Assembly (NCBI RefSeq): GCF_026003995.1 | Contig: NZ_BPIG01000001.1 | Location: forward strand, 755,444-819,443 | Direction of reading: 5' to 3' | Origin: Tepidiforma sp. | Lineage (GTDB): Bacteria > Chloroflexota > Dehalococcoidia > Tepidiformales > Tepidiformaceae | DNA: 64,000 nt | Part shown: positions 26,481 through 36,348 of the stretch, piece after piece | Numbering within the stretch: the first letter of the stretch is position 1 | Layout: the number at the start of each line of letters is the position of its first letter | The notes under the pieces: generated by a model | What the model was told of the DNA's origin: nothing | Database searches by the model: none | Seen by the model: the letters and a program-made list of their open reading frames with translations, nothing else | Program-made: the position numbers and the translations under genes

Positions 26481-27462
26481 ATGCCAACGCTCCTCGTTTC
26501 TCCTTTCATCGAACGGACCTACCGGGCTGCCATCGAGGCGGCGTGGCCCGGGATCGAGCTACTCGTGCTGCCGGCGGACCCCGCCGGGCGGCTGCCGGCG
26601 GACGCGCTCGAACGGGTCGACTTCGCGTACTTCTCGGGTGACGTGTACCCCGACTACTCCCGGTCGTTCTTCGCGGCGACGCAGGGCGCGGCGAGCCTGC
26701 GCTGGCTGCACACGTTCAACGCCGGGGTGGACAACCCGGTCTTCCGGAGGTTCCTCGACCGCGGGGTGGTGCTTTCGACCTCGTCGGGGTCGACGGCGCA
26801 GCCGATCGCGCAGTCGGTGATCGGCGGGATGCTGCTGCTGTCACGGCCGTTCCTGCGCTGGGCGGAGGCGCAGCGCCGGCGGGCGTGGGAGCCGGTCCCG
26901 GCGGCAGAGGCGCCGCCGGACCTCGCCGGGCAGCGGATGACGGTGGTCGGGCTCGGGGCCATCGGGTCGGAGGTGGCCCGGCTGGCGCGGGCGTTCGGGC
27001 TCGATGTGACGGGCGTCCGGCGGAGCCCGCGGCGGGAGGGCGACCCGGTGGAGCGGGTGGAGCCGCCGGGCCGGCTGGAGGAGCTGGCCCGGGCAACGGA
27101 CTGGCTGGTGCTGGCCTGCCCGCTGACGGACGAGACGAAGGGGCTGGTGAGCGAACGGGTGCTGCGGGCGCTGCCGCGGGGCGCGTGCGTGCTGAACGTC
27201 GCGCGGGGCGAAGTGGTCGACGAGGCGGCGCTCATTGCGGCGCTGCAGGATGGGCACCTCGGCGGGGCGTACCTCGACGTCTTCGCGACAGAGCCGCTGC
27301 CGCCGGACTCGCCGCTGTGGACGCTGCCGAACGTCGTGATTTCGCCGCACAATTCGGCGGGTGGCGGCCGGGAACGAGCGGCGGGCCACGGAGGGGTATT
27401 TCCTGCCGAACCTCGCGCGGATGCGGCGGGGCGAGCCGCTGGTGAACGAAGTTCGCGGCTGA
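26481..27462 (+). pseudogene. D-2-hydroxyacid dehydrogenase (frameshift near the C-terminus)
   Basis: An NAD-dependent 2-hydroxyacid dehydrogenase of about 326 residues. Seen are the Rossmann motif VVGLGAIGSEVARLARAFG, NVARGEVVDEAAL (catalytic Arg), the Glu in AYLDVFATEPL and the catalytic His in ISPHNSAG. Directly after SPHNSAG the homology moves to another frame, in which AAGNERRATEGYFLPNLARM and LVNEVRG end at TGA 27462. One extra G (or two missing bases) in the G-rich stretch near 27360-27368 explains it. The catalytic part is intact, so the break is probably a sequencing error. Confidence 0.82.
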
Positions 27463-27565
27463 GGCGAATTGCTCAGAGGTGTAGACAATAATGCCGGGGC
27501 TCTGCTAGGTTCTCAGGTGCCTAAGCAGTTCAGCGATTTGGCGGACCCTCGACGAAGGTTGGCCC

Positions 27566-27784
27566 ATGGCCTCGGTGACACCGTTCGACGACTACTACGA
27601 CCTCGTGGAGGCGGCGCGGGAGCTGGCGATCCATCCGCAGAGCCTGCGGCGCCTGATCAAGCAGAACAAGATCCCGGCGACGATGTTCGCGGGGAAGTAC
27701 CTGATTGCGCGGGACAAGCTCGAGATGTTCAAGAGCAACTACGACCCGCGCCCCGGCCGAAAGCCGATTCGCCGGCTGCTGTAG
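27566..27784 (+). CDS. Small MerR-like/excisionase-type DNA-binding protein
   Basis: A 72-residue single helix-turn-helix protein. DLVEAARELAIHPQSLRRLI followed by KQNKIPATMFAGKYLIARD is the HTH_17/excisionase-like helix-turn-helix plus wing pattern. The C-terminus is basic (RPGRKPIRRLL). No integrase, phage or plasmid gene is nearby, so it is more likely a chromosomal regulator than a true excisionase. The 103-base upstream gap contains an imperfect inverted repeat (CTGCTAGG about 27502, CCTAAGCAG about 27518). A terminator follows. Confidence 0.8.
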   Translation: MASVTPFDDYYDLVEAARELAIHPQSLRRLIKQNKIPATMFAGKYLIARDKLEMFKSNYDPRPGRKPIRRLL

Positions 27785-27844
27785 CGCGAATCCGCGCCGC
27801 CCGTGGGTTTCGGGCAGGCACCATTCGAAACGGCAAGAAGCGAA

Positions 27845-27871
27845 AGCGCCCCGGAGTGATCCCGGGGCGCT
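27845..27871. terminator. Terminator between the HTH gene and the convergent membrane-protein gene
   Basis: A 10-bp perfect stem AGCGCCCCGG with CCGGGGCGCT and a 7-base loop; the plus strand continues with GTTCCGTT. Confidence 0.7.
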
Positions 27872-27916
27872 GTTCCGTTCGATGGGCGACGACGGCGTTG
27901 CGCGAGCCGGGCGCAG

Positions 27917-28138
27917 CTAGCTGAAGATGCGCCCCTGGCTCGTCAGGACGACGAGGGTGACGAGGACGGCGGCTTCGACGAGGAGGATGCCGCCGCTGAC
28001 GGCTGCCCAGATGGCCTGCGTGCGCCCGCGGGTCGCGAAGACCGGGATGGTGATGATCACGGCGGACCCGAGGAAGATGAGCAGGTTGATGACGCCGAGG
28101 CTCATGGCGCTGATGAGGAAGGGCAGGAAGGCAGCCAT
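27917..28138 (-). CDS. Small two-helix membrane protein
   Basis: A 73-residue hypothetical protein with two hydrophobic helices (about residues 8-35 and 43-66) separated by a short basic loop (FATRGRTQ). The ATG overlaps the TGA of the DUF3048 gene (TGATG), so it is probably translated from the same message. No family recognised. The tail-to-tail terminator at 27845-27871 lies downstream. Confidence 0.7.
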   Translation of the reverse strand: MAAFLPFLISAMSLGVINLLIFLGSAVIITIPVFATRGRTQAIWAAVSGGILLVEAAVLVTLVVLTSQGRIFS

Positions 28139-29603
28139 CACGTCTCCAGGGCACGCGGGGCAGTTCGGCCCCGCTGAGTCGTTCGAGAGGGAATCATAGC
28201 GCCGGCGGCGTAACGGGCTACCGGCTTCAGGGCCCCGGGGGTCGCGGTCGCAGCCTCGGGCGAAGCGGTGTGGTCGGCGGTGGCGGCCGGGGACGGGGTC
28301 GCGGGCGGCGGCGTCGATTCCGGGGACGGCGTGGGGGTGGAGGTGGCGGCCGGCGAGGGTTCGGAGGTGGGGGCGGGCGTCGGCACGTCGTCGTCCGCGG
28401 GGGCGGGGCCGGGCGGCGGGGGGGTGTACTTCGGCAGCGGCGGGAGGTCGGCGGCGCTGGCGGTCACAGTGAAGTCGCTCTGCTGGCCGAGCACCTCGAT
28501 GAAGATCGGGCCGCGTTCGAAGGCGATTTCGTTGCCGTTCGTGTCGTAGAAGCGGGTGCGCGCCTTGCGGTCGGCCTTGCGCCAGGTGCCTTCGATGGCG
28601 CGGCCGCCGGTGAAGACGGTCGCAGGGCCTTCGCCGAACTGGTCGAGCAGGACGTGGCCGGAGCTGTCGACCACCGAGGAGTTGACGCGCATCACGATGA
28701 CGGTGGTGAAGAAGAGCTGCTCGCCGGTGTTGCCATCCACCTGCGGGCCGCCGAACTGGAAGCGGCCGTAGGCTTTGCGGGCCTCGTCCCAGCGCCACTG
28801 GATGAGCTGCCAGCCGTACATCCGGCCGGAGAAGTCGATCTGGATGCCGCCGGCGGGGGTTCCGGCAGGCGGGTCGCCGGGGTTGCGGAACTTCCAGGAC
28901 GCGACGGCGGGCGGGCCCTGGAAGCCGAGCGCGGCGGCGGCGGCGCGGAGGCGGGCGGTGCTGGTCGCGAGGTTGTACGGCGCGTAGCGGCTGGAATCGC
29001 GGTAGTAGGCCGAGCTGGAGCCGGGCTTGAAGGCGTCGAGGTCCTTGATGCCCCATTCGATGATCTGGCCGGCGGCGTTGGCGTCGTTGTTCGTCGTGGC
29101 GGAGCCGGCGTGGGCGTAGAGCGCGCCGAGCTCATCGACCCAGATGACGAAGGGGGTGCGGGCCGAGCGCACGGCCATGACGGGGTCGGCGTCGTGGCGC
29201 CAGAAGACGGCCATGAGGCGGGTGATGCCGCCTTCGACGAAGGCTTCGTAGACGAGGTCGGCCTGCCCGAGCCCATGGTGGGGGATGGAGTTCGGCGTGT
29301 TGTCGAACATCACGGCGAGCGGGAGGAGGTCCTTCCGGGCGGCCCACTCGTCGGCGGTCATCGGGGCGCCGTCGAGGATGCCGGCGAAGGGAGTCGCCGT
29401 GGCGGTCGCGGTTGCGGTAGAGGTGGCGGTGCGGGTCGCGGTCGCCGTCGCGGTCGCGGTCGGGTTCTCGTCGCCCGGTGAGGCGGACGAGCCGCCGCCG
29501 GCGAGGACGATTGCGACGATGGGCTGCGAGGACGACGAGCGATGAGGCCGGCGGCGGCGATGATGACGGGCCGGCGCCGGATGAGCTGCTGCAGTTCCGC
29601 CAT
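28138..29603 (-). CDS. DUF3048 (YerB-like) membrane-anchored surface protein, N-terminus disrupted by two indels
   Basis: The extracellular domain (from [20 protein letters not shown]) is a DUF3048 protein, with [30 protein letters not shown] and [10 protein letters not shown]. It is preceded by a Thr/Ala-repeat stalk (TATATATA) and followed by a Pro/Thr/Ala-rich tail. From ATG 29603 the anchor helix reads [13 protein letters not shown], then loses frame near 29541 and returns near 29520. Repaired, it gives one continuous transmembrane anchor before [15 protein letters not shown] good promoter (TTGAAC-N16-TAGCAT) places transcription at this ATG. Function of DUF3048 is unknown; cell-wall or surface roles are presumed. 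Confidence 0.78.
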
Positions 29604-29609
29604 GGCAGG

Positions 29610-29637
29610 ATGCTACCAGCGGGCCCGGTGCGTTCAA
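29610..29637 (-). promoter_or_regulatory. Promoter of the DUF3048 gene, predicted leaderless
   Basis: Minus strand TTGAAC (29637-29632), 16-base spacer ending in TGG, TAGCAT (29615-29610), then 6 bases to ATG 29603. Confidence 0.6.
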
Positions 29638-29680
29638 CGGGGGTTGCCGGGTTCATCGGTTGGGCGGCAGAGTTGGGGGC

Positions 29681-30659
29681 ATGAAGCGAATCGGGATTTT
29701 GACCAGCGGCGGCGACGCGCCGGGGATGAATGCGGCGATCCGGGCGGCGGTCCCGGACGGCGACACGGCTCGGTATCGGGGCGGTCGGCTACCTCGATGG
29801 GTACAGCGGGCTCGTGCGGGGCGCATTCGTCGAGCTGGACGACCGCGCCGTGGGGAACATCATCCAGCGCGGCGGGACGATCATTGGCACGTCGCGCTGC
29901 CCGGAGTTCCTCGACCCGGCCGTTCGGGCGAAGGCGGCGGAAACAGATGCGGGCGGACGGCGTCGACGGCCTCGTCGTCATCGGGGGCGACGGAAGTTTC
30001 CGGGGGGCGCTGGCGCTGCAGGATGAATGCGGCGTGGCGGTGGCGGGCCTGCCGGGGACGATCGACAACGACGTCCTGGGGCACGGAGGAGTCGATCGCG
30101 CGTTCGATACGGCGGTGAACACGGCACTGCTCGCGATCGACCCAGCTCCGGGGACACCGGCGAATCGACCGGGATGATGTTCTTCGTCGAGGTGATGGGC
30201 CGCACGAGCGGCGCGATCGCGCTGCACACGGCGGTGGCGGGCGGCGCGGCCGGGGTGGTGGTGCCGGAAGCGCACGCGGAGATCGATCACGTGGTCGAAC
30301 GGGTGCGGGAGACGATGGCGAAGGGCAAGCGGAGCCACATCATCGTAGTCGCGGAGGGCGACGAGGCGGGCGGCGCGTTCGGAGTTGCGCCCGTGGTCGG
30401 GAAGGCGCTCGGGCGGCCGTACCGGGTGGTGGTGCTGGGGCATACGCAGCGGGGCGGCCGGCCGACGATGCGGGACCGGCTGGTCGCCTCGGAGGGGGGC
30501 GCGATGGCCGTCGAAGCGCTGGCCGCTGGGCGGACGGGGGTGATGATCGGCCGGCAGGGCGGCCGGTCGGTGGAAGTGCCGCTGCGCGAGGTGGTGGCGA
30601 ACGCCCATCCGCCGGTGAACGCGGAGCTGCTGCGGCTGGCGCAGCAGCTTTCGGGCTGA
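29681..30659 (+). pseudogene. pfkA: ATP-dependent 6-phosphofructokinase (multiple frameshifts)
   Basis: Phosphorylates fructose 6-phosphate in glycolysis. ATG 29681 begins [20 protein letters not shown]. Further motifs are [10 protein letters not shown], the ATP-site [12 protein letters not shown], catalytic PGTIDND, and FFVEVMGRTSGAIALHTA with KRSHIIVVAEGDE. They fall in different frames: single-base insertions are apparent near 29757, 29950, 30080-30105 and 30143-30155, after which the frame is intact to TGA 30659. All apparent changes are extra bases and homology is uninterrupted, so consensus error is likely. The zone adjoins the indels at the DUF3048 start. Confidence 0.85.
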
Positions 30660-30717
30660 CGGAAGCGGGCCGCGGGCGCGTAGGATCAGCAGGAGCACTT
30701 GCTGGAGGTTCGCCCCG

Positions 30718-31191
30718 ATGTCCATGCCCGACGTTGGCGCCGCCGCGCCCGCTTTTTCGCTGCCCGACCAGGATGGGAATACCGTCTCGCTGGCGGATTT
30801 CGCCGGGAAGTGGGTCGTTCTCTACTTCTATCCGAAGGACGACACGCCGGGCTGCACGAAGGAGGCCTGCAGCTTTCGCGATCGCCACGCAGAGCTGCAG
30901 GCGAAGGGGGCGGTGGTGCTCGGGGTGAGCGGGGACAGCAGCGCCTCGCACCGGAAGTTCGCGGACAAGTACTCGCTGCCGTTCCCGCTGCTGGCCGATA
31001 CGGAGCACGAGGTCGCACGGGCGTACGGCGCCTGGGGCACGAAGAAGATGTACGGCAAGGAGTACGAGGGGATGATCCGCTCGACGGTGGTCATCGACCC
31101 GGCGGGGAAGGTGGCGAAGACCTGGCCGAAGGTGAAGCCGGACGGGCACGGGGACGAGGTGCTCGCCTGGCTGGAGGCGAACGCGAAGTAA
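30718..31191 (+). CDS. bcp: Thiol peroxidase, Bcp/PrxQ-type peroxiredoxin
   Basis: A 157-residue peroxiredoxin reducing hydroperoxides with a thioredoxin-type donor. The peroxidatic Cys lies in [17 protein letters not shown] and the resolving Cys five residues later, the PrxQ arrangement. [19 protein letters not shown] and the [11 protein letters not shown] strand are also typical. ATG 30718 follows GGAGG by about 9 bases; an ATG two codons later is equally possible. A ferredoxin-thioredoxin reductase subunit is encoded at 50.6 kb. Confidence 0.95.
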   Translation: MSMPDVGAAAPAFSLPDQDGNTVSLADFAGKWVVLYFYPKDDTPGCTKEACSFRDRHAELQAKGAVVLGVSGDSSASHRKFADKYSLPFPLLADTEHEVARAYGAWGTKKMYGKEYEGMIRSTVVIDPAGKVAKTWPKVKPDGHGDEVLAWLEANAK

Positions 31192-31262
31192 GCGGCCCGG
31201 TCGCCCGTAGGTCGCCGTCTCCGTAGCATGGCGGGCCAGACCAACGGGAGGCGGACGGCACC

Positions 31263-33812
31263 ATGTCGTTCCTGTATGGCGAACGCCTTTCCTGCGGGCG
31301 GCTCGAAACTGGCCTCGATGAGCCGCGGACACCGCCCCACGCGCTGCCGGGCGACCGGCCTGTCTGGCCGCGCGACCGCGCCGTCGACATCCTGCACGTC
31401 AAGATCGAGGTGCAGATCGACGTCGACGCGAAGAAGGTCCGCGGGACGGTCACGCATACGGTCGCGCCGCTGAACGACGGCACGCGGTTCGTTTCGTTCG
31501 ACGCCGTCGATATGGTCATCAGCGGGGTGACCGTCGGGAAGCGGGATGCGTCGTTCGACTACGACGGCGCGCGGCTGACGGTCGACCTCGGCGAAGGGCG
31601 GAAGCGGGGCCAGGAGCTGCAGGTCGCGATTACGTACGAGGCGGCGCCGCGGATCGGCATGTACTTCATCGGGCCCGACGAGGGGTACCCGAACAAGCCC
31701 CGGCAGGTTTGGACGCAGTGCCAGGACGAGGACACGCGGTACTGGCTGCCCTGCTTCGACCACCCGAGCGACAAGTTCACCTCGGACGTGGTGGTGACGG
31801 TGCCGGGCAGCTGGTTCGCGCTTTCGAACGGGCGGCTGCTGCAGGAGAAGACGAACCGGGACGGGACGAAGACGTTCCACTGGCACCAGGACCGGCCGCA
31901 CCCGGCCTACCTGCTCACGATTGCGGCCGGGGAGTTCGTGCGGGTCGAAGGCGCTGCCGAGCGAGTTCCGGTCGACTATTATGTCGAGGAGAAGGATGCA
32001 GAGGCGGCGGAGCGGACGTTCGGGAACACGCCGGCGATGATCGCGCTGTTCGAGAAGCTGACCGGGATGCCGTACCCGTGGGCGAAATACAGCCAGGTCG
32101 TGGTGCGGGACTTCGTGTTCGGCGGGATGGAGAACACGAGCGCGACGACGATGACCGAGAACATCCTGCTCGACGCGAAGGCGAAGCGGGATTTCGACAG
32201 CGACGACCTGGTGTCGCACGAGCTCGCGCACCAGTGGTTCGGCGACCTGCTGACCTGCCGGGACTGGGCGCACGGCTGGCTGAACGAGGGCTTCGCGACG
32301 TATTTCGAGATGCTCTGGGACGAGCACCACCACGGCATCGACCGGTACCGGCAGGGGATCATCGAGAATACGCGGCTGTACCTCGACGAGCGGTACCGGC
32401 GGCCGATCGTGACGAACGTCTTCCACGACCCGATCGACATCTTCGACCGGCACCTGTACGAGAAGGGGTCGCTCGTGCTGCACATGCTGCGGGCGGAGCT
32501 GGGGGACGACGCGTTCTTCCGCTCGATCCAGCGGTACGTGCGGGAGCACGCGGAGCAGAACGTCATCACGCAGGATCTCGTCGACGCGATCGCGGCCGAG
32601 GCGGGGCGGAACCTCGAGTGGTTCTTCGACCAGTGGGTCTACAAACCCGGGCATCCGAAGCTAAAGGTCGGCTGGAGCTGGGATGACGCAACGGGGCTGG
32701 CGAGCGTCTCCGTGAAGCAGACGCAGGACACGTCGGACGGGACGCCGGTCTTCCGCTTCCCGGTGACGGTTGACTTCCGGAAGGGGCGCGGCAAGCCGCA
32801 GTCGTTCCGGGTCGAAGTGACGCGCGCGGAGGAGCAGTTCGTCTTCCCGCTGCCGTGGAAGCCGGACCTGTGCCGGTTCGACCCGTATGGCGCGGTGCTG
32901 AAGGAGCTCGAGTGGGAGAAATCGACCGGAGAGCTGCGGCTGCAGCTGCGGGATGACGACAGCGTCATCGGCCGGCAGTGGGCGGCGGGTGAGCTGGGGA
33001 AGAAGGGCGGCGCGGAGGCCGTCGCCGCGCTGGAGACGGCGGTGATGGGCGACAAGTGGTGGGGGGTGCAGGCGGCGGCGGCGCGCGCACTCGGGGAGAT
33101 CCGGACGACAGCGGCGCGGGACGCCCTGCTGCGCTGCCTCGGTGTGCGGCAGCCGCGGGCGCGGCGGGCGGTCGTCGCGGCACTCGGAGAGTTCCGCGGC
33201 GACGAGGCCGTACTCGAGGCCCTGCGGCAGTTCGCCCGGCGCGATGCCTCGTGGTTCGTCGAGGCGGAGGCCTGCCGGAGCATCGGGAAGCTGCGGCTGC
33301 CGGCGTCGTTCGACGTGATCGCGGCGCAGTTCGACCGGCCGTCGTTCCGGCAGGTGGTGCGGGTCGGCTGCATCGACGGGCTGGTCGAGCTGCGGGACGA
33401 GCGCGGGTTCGACCTGCTCCGGCGGGCGGCCCGCTACGGCGAGCCGTTCCAGGCGCGGCCCCCGGCCGTGGGCGCGCTGGCGCGACTCGGGCAGTTCTTC
33501 CCGGAGCGGAAGAAGCCGCTCGGTGAGGAGATCGCCGAGTTTCTGCTGGACCCGGATTTCCGGGTGCGGATCGCGGCGGCGAATGCGCTGAAGACGCTCG
33601 GGGACGCGAGCCAGGTGCCGGCGCTGGAAAAGATGGCGGCGCGGGAGCTCGACGGGCGCGGCGTGCGGATGGCCCGGGAGAACGCGCTGGCGCTGCGGAA
33701 GGGCGCAGCGACCGACGACGAAGTGCGGAAGCTGCGCGAGGAGTTCGAGAAACTGCGCGAGGAGAACACGAAGCTCCGGGACCGGCTCGAACGGCTCGAG
33801 GCGCGGAAGTAG
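31263..33812 (+). CDS. M1-family zinc aminopeptidase with C-terminal HEAT-like repeats and coiled coil
   Basis: An 849-residue gluzincin. After an N-terminal beta domain, the substrate-binding FGGMENTSATTM (GAMEN-type) near residue 285 is followed by the zinc site VSHELAHQWFGDLL and a downstream Glu in WLNEGFATYFE. Residues from about 580 form HEAT-like repeats (AAARALGEIRTTAARDALLR and similar units), and the last 30 residues are a heptad coiled coil (KLREEFEKLREENTKL). It resembles the tricorn-interacting or cold-active M1 group. There is no signal peptide, so a cytoplasmic peptide-trimming role is likely. GGGAGG precedes the ATG. Confidence 0.92.
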   Translation: MSFLYGERLSCGRLETGLDEPRTPPHALPGDRPVWPRDRAVDILHVKIEVQIDVDAKKVRGTVTHTVAPLNDGTRFVSFDAVDMVISGVTVGKRDASFDYDGARLTVDLGEGRKRGQELQVAITYEAAPRIGMYFIGPDEGYPNKPRQVWTQCQDEDTRYWLPCFDHPSDKFTSDVVVTVPGSWFALSNGRLLQEKTNRDGTKTFHWHQDRPHPAYLLTIAAGEFVRVEGAAERVPVDYYVEEKDAEAAERTFGNTPAMIALFEKLTGMPYPWAKYSQVVVRDFVFGGMENTSATTMTENILLDAKAKRDFDSDDLVSHELAHQWFGDLLTCRDWAHGWLNEGFATYFEMLWDEHHHGIDRYRQGIIENTRLYLDERYRRPIVTNVFHDPIDIFDRHLYEKGSLVLHMLRAELGDDAFFRSIQRYVREHAEQNVITQDLVDAIAAEAGRNLEWFFDQWVYKPGHPKLKVGWSWDDATGLASVSVKQTQDTSDGTPVFRFPVTVDFRKGRGKPQSFRVEVTRAEEQFVFPLPWKPDLCRFDPYGAVLKELEWEKSTGELRLQLRDDDSVIGRQWAAGELGKKGGAEAVAALETAVMGDKWWGVQAAAARALGEIRTTAARDALLRCLGVRQPRARRAVVAALGEFRGDEAVLEALRQFARRDASWFVEAEACRSIGKLRLPASFDVIAAQFDRPSFRQVVRVGCIDGLVELRDERGFDLLRRAARYGEPFQARPPAVGALARLGQFFPERKKPLGEEIAEFLLDPDFRVRIAAANALKTLGDASQVPALEKMAARELDGRGVRMARENALALRKGAATDDEVRKLREEFEKLREENTKLRDRLERLEARK

Positions 33813-33815
33813 CGC

Positions 33816-34265
33816 TCAGTTCCCGGGCGGGAGCAGGCGGAAGACGACGGCGCCGAGCTGGATCCGCTCGCCGCCGGCGAGGAGGAGCCCGCCCGGCGGC
33901 ACCGGGCGGCCTTCGACGTAGGTCCCGTTCGTGCTGCCGAGGTCGCGCAGGAGCCAGCCGCGGGCGACGCGCTCCAGGCGGGCGTGGCGGGCAGAGACGG
34001 ATGGGTCGCCGATGACGATGCCGGCGCCGCCGTCGCGGCCGATTTCCATGAGGCCGGCGAGGCGGTAGCTCGTTCCGGGCGGCACCCCGGATTCGCCCGG
34101 GGCCTCGAGGAGGAGACGCCAGGGGCGCGGTTCGGCGCGCGGCGCGCCGGCGGCCGGCCGGGGGAGGTAGTTCGCGCGGAGCGAGCGGACGATGGCCGCG
34201 CAGGTGCCGAAGATGACGGCGAAGATGGCGAGCCGGAGGAGGAGCAGCTCGACGGAGTCGGTCAC
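33816..34265 (-). CDS. fhaB: FhaB-like protein: membrane segment plus FHA domain
   Basis: A 149-residue protein with one N-terminal hydrophobic helix (ELLLLRLAIFAVIFGTCAAI) and a C-terminal forkhead-associated domain. The FHA core includes EIGRDGGAGIVIGDPSVSAR, HARLE and LGSTNGTYVEG, which bind phosphothreonine peptides. The GTG start overlaps the fhaA stop (GTGA, 34262-34265). The layout matches FhaB/FipA, which in actinobacteria is a target of Ser/Thr kinases controlling cell-wall synthesis. It ends 3 bases from the convergent aminopeptidase gene. Confidence 0.85.
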   Translation of the reverse strand: MTDSVELLLLRLAIFAVIFGTCAAIVRSLRANYLPRPAAGAPRAEPRPWRLLLEAPGESGVPPGTSYRLAGLMEIGRDGGAGIVIGDPSVSARHARLERVARGWLLRDLGSTNGTYVEGRPVPPGGLLLAGGERIQLGAVVFRLLPPGN

Positions 34266-34945
34266 GGCTGCTCCTCGAGCGTGAGTTCTACGGGGCCGAG
34301 AGCGATGCGGTCGCCCGGTTCGAGCGGTGCGGCCGCGATGCGTTCGCCGTTGCGGAACGTGCCGTTGCGGCTGCCGAGGTCGCGGATTTCGAGGCCGCCG
34401 CCCGGAGCGTGCCGGATTTCGGCGTGCCGGCGTGAGACGGCGAGGTCGGCGATGACGCCGTCGCATTCGGGGGCGCGGCCGAGCAGGAAGGGCACATGGG
34501 TGAGCGGCAGCGCGGCGCCGCCGGGGAGCCGGAGCCGGAGGCCGGCGAGCCGCCGGATGCGGACGGTTTCGCGGACCGGGGCGGCGCTCGCCGGGGCAGC
34601 CGGGTCGCTGAAATCGGCAGCGACGGCCGGTTCGCCGGCGGGCGCGGCGGCGGCAGCGCTGAAGCGGAACTGCCAGGGCGCGAACGGGCGGAGGCCGGCA
34701 GCGCGGCAGGCGGCATCGAGCGATTCGGCGAGGGCGAGTTCGAGGTCGGCGAGCACGGGGCCGAGCTGGCGCGCATCGGCCGGGTTGAGGCGGACCGTGA
34801 CGCGGTTGGGGGCTTCGCCGCCGCGCGCCCCGGCAAGAACGGCATCGACGACCCCCTGGGCAAGCGCTGCCGGGTGGAGCGCGGCCGGGAGGCCGAGCCG
34901 CAGGGCGCGCGATGCGAGGCGTTCGAGGGCGGGGCGGCCGTTCAC
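34262..34945 (-). CDS. fhaA: FhaA-like protein: DUF3662-type N-domain plus FHA domain
   Basis: A 227-residue protein. Residues 1-90 resemble the FhaA N-terminal domain (VVDAVLAGARGGEAPNRVTV, then RLNPADARQLGPVLADLE). The C-terminal FHA domain shows FLLGRAPECDGVIADLAVSR, RHAEI and LGSRNGTFRNGERI. The GTG start overlaps the pbpA stop by GTGA (34942-34945), and the 3' end overlaps fhaB. The order pbpA-fhaA-fhaB suggests phospho-dependent control of peptidoglycan synthesis; the kinase itself is not in the window. Confidence 0.85.
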   Translation of the reverse strand: MNGRPALERLASRALRLGLPAALHPAALAQGVVDAVLAGARGGEAPNRVTVRLNPADARQLGPVLADLELALAESLDAACRAAGLRPFAPWQFRFSAAAAAPAGEPAVAADFSDPAAPASAAPVRETVRIRRLAGLRLRLPGGAALPLTHVPFLLGRAPECDGVIADLAVSRRHAEIRHAPGGGLEIRDLGSRNGTFRNGERIAAAPLEPGDRIALGPVELTLEEQP

Positions 34946-36342
34946 CGCTGCACCGCTGCGCGGATGACCTGCCCGGCGATAGGCGCCGCGACCACCCCGC
35001 CCTGGCCGCCAGACTCGACGACGACCGCGACGGCGACGCGCGGCTGTTCGACCGGGGCGAAGGCGATGAACCAGGCGTGGGAGGTGCCGTCGCCGGCCTC
35101 GGCAGTGCCCGTCTTGCCGGCGACGGAGACGCCGGGAATGGCGACGCCAGCCGCCTGCCCGGCTTCGACGACCCCGGCCATCATCGCCGCGACCTCCTCT
35201 GCGGCCGCCGCGTCGGCGATGCGGGTCGACGACGGCCGGGAGAGTTCGGCCACCCGTTCGCCATCGCGCCAGGCATCGAGGGCGATGCGGGGGGCGGGCA
35301 TGACGCCGCGGTTGGCGACGGCCGCGGCGATGAGGGCCATCTGGAGCGGGGTGGCGAGGAGTTCGCCCTGCCCGAAGGCGGTGGAGGCGAGGAGCACCGT
35401 CGTCCGCGGGGAGCCGGGCGAGCGGAGCTGCGAGGCCGCCGTTTCGAGCGGGAAGGGAAGGTCGCGGCCGAATCCCAGGCGTGCAGCGGCGGCTTCGAGG
35501 CGCTGCCAGCCGAGGTCGACACCCAGCTTCGCGAACACGGCGTTGACGGAGTAGACGAAGGCGTGGCTGAACGGGTAGGTGCCGACGCCCTGGGGGGTGT
35601 TGCGGCAGGAGATGGGAAAGCCGTCGATGACGATTTCGCCGGGGCACTCGACGACCGTCTCGGGGGTGATGATGCCCGCTTCGAGGGCGGCGAGGGCGGT
35701 GACCGTCTTGAAGGTCGAGCCGGGCGGGTAGAGCCCCTGGGTGGCGCGGTTGAGGAGGGGCGCCGCAGGGTCCTGGAGGAGCGCATCACCGGTCGACCCG
35801 AGCGCGCCGGGGTCGAAGGTCGGGACGCTGACCATGGCGAGGATGTCGCCGGTCGCGGGGTCGAGGGCGACGACGGCGCCTTTTCGGCCGCCGAGGGTCT
35901 CACGGGCGGCGGCCTGGACAGCGGGGTCGATGGTCAGCCGGACGTCATCGCCGCGGAGCGGTTCGCGGAGGAGTTCGTAGCGGAGCGCCGCCACCCACCC
36001 GCTCCCGGCGCGGCCGGAGAGCGCGGCATCGTAGGCGAGTTCGATGCCCTGCGAGCCGTAGCGGGGGTCGAGGTAGCCGGTGACGTGGGCGAGGGACGCG
36101 TCGTAGAGGTAGCGGCGTCCGTCGGAGAGGGTTTCGACGAGCACGTTGCCGTCGCGGTCGAGGATGCGGCCGCGATTCGGGTCGTAGAAGCGGGAGAGGA
36201 GGCGGGGGTTGCGGTCTTCGGAGGCGAGGCCGGTATCGAGCACCTGCCACCAGGCGAGGGCGGCGAGGGCGGCGACGAGGAAGGCGGCCGCCAGCGCGGA
36301 GACCACGCGGAGACGGCGCTCGAAATCCGCCGGGGTGAGCAC
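34942..36342 (-). CDS. pbpA: Penicillin-binding protein, PbpA/FtsI-type transpeptidase
   Basis: A 466-residue class B PBP that cross-links peptidoglycan. One N-terminal membrane helix (about residues 13-33), a dimerisation domain with FYDPNRGRILDRDGNVL, then the transpeptidase: SxxK in YPPGSTFKTVTA, SxN in VYSVNAVFAK and KTG in SVAGKTGTAEAG. In size and neighbours (FHA genes) it matches actinobacterial PbpA. The usual partner rodA is absent; an acyl-CoA dehydrogenase gene lies upstream. The GTG at 36342 is supported by a TACAAT -10 ending 6 bases before it. Confidence 0.92.
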   Translation of the reverse strand: MLTPADFERRLRVVSALAAAFLVAALAALAWWQVLDTGLASEDRNPRLLSRFYDPNRGRILDRDGNVLVETLSDGRRYLYDASLAHVTGYLDPRYGSQGIELAYDAALSGRAGSGWVAALRYELLREPLRGDDVRLTIDPAVQAAARETLGGRKGAVVALDPATGDILAMVSVPTFDPGALGSTGDALLQDPAAPLLNRATQGLYPPGSTFKTVTALAALEAGIITPETVVECPGEIVIDGFPISCRNTPQGVGTYPFSHAFVYSVNAVFAKLGVDLGWQRLEAAAARLGFGRDLPFPLETAASQLRSPGSPRTTVLLASTAFGQGELLATPLQMALIAAAVANRGVMPAPRIALDAWRDGERVAELSRPSSTRIADAAAAEEVAAMMAGVVEAGQAAGVAIPGVSVAGKTGTAEAGDGTSHAWFIAFAPVEQPRVAVAVVVESGGQGGVVAAPIAGQVIRAAVQR

Positions 36343-36348
36343 AGGGTG

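Noticed and set aside
27566-27784. Excisionase implying an integrated element
   Set aside because: No integrase, attachment repeats or phage genes occur nearby; the protein is better described as a small MerR-like DNA-binding protein.
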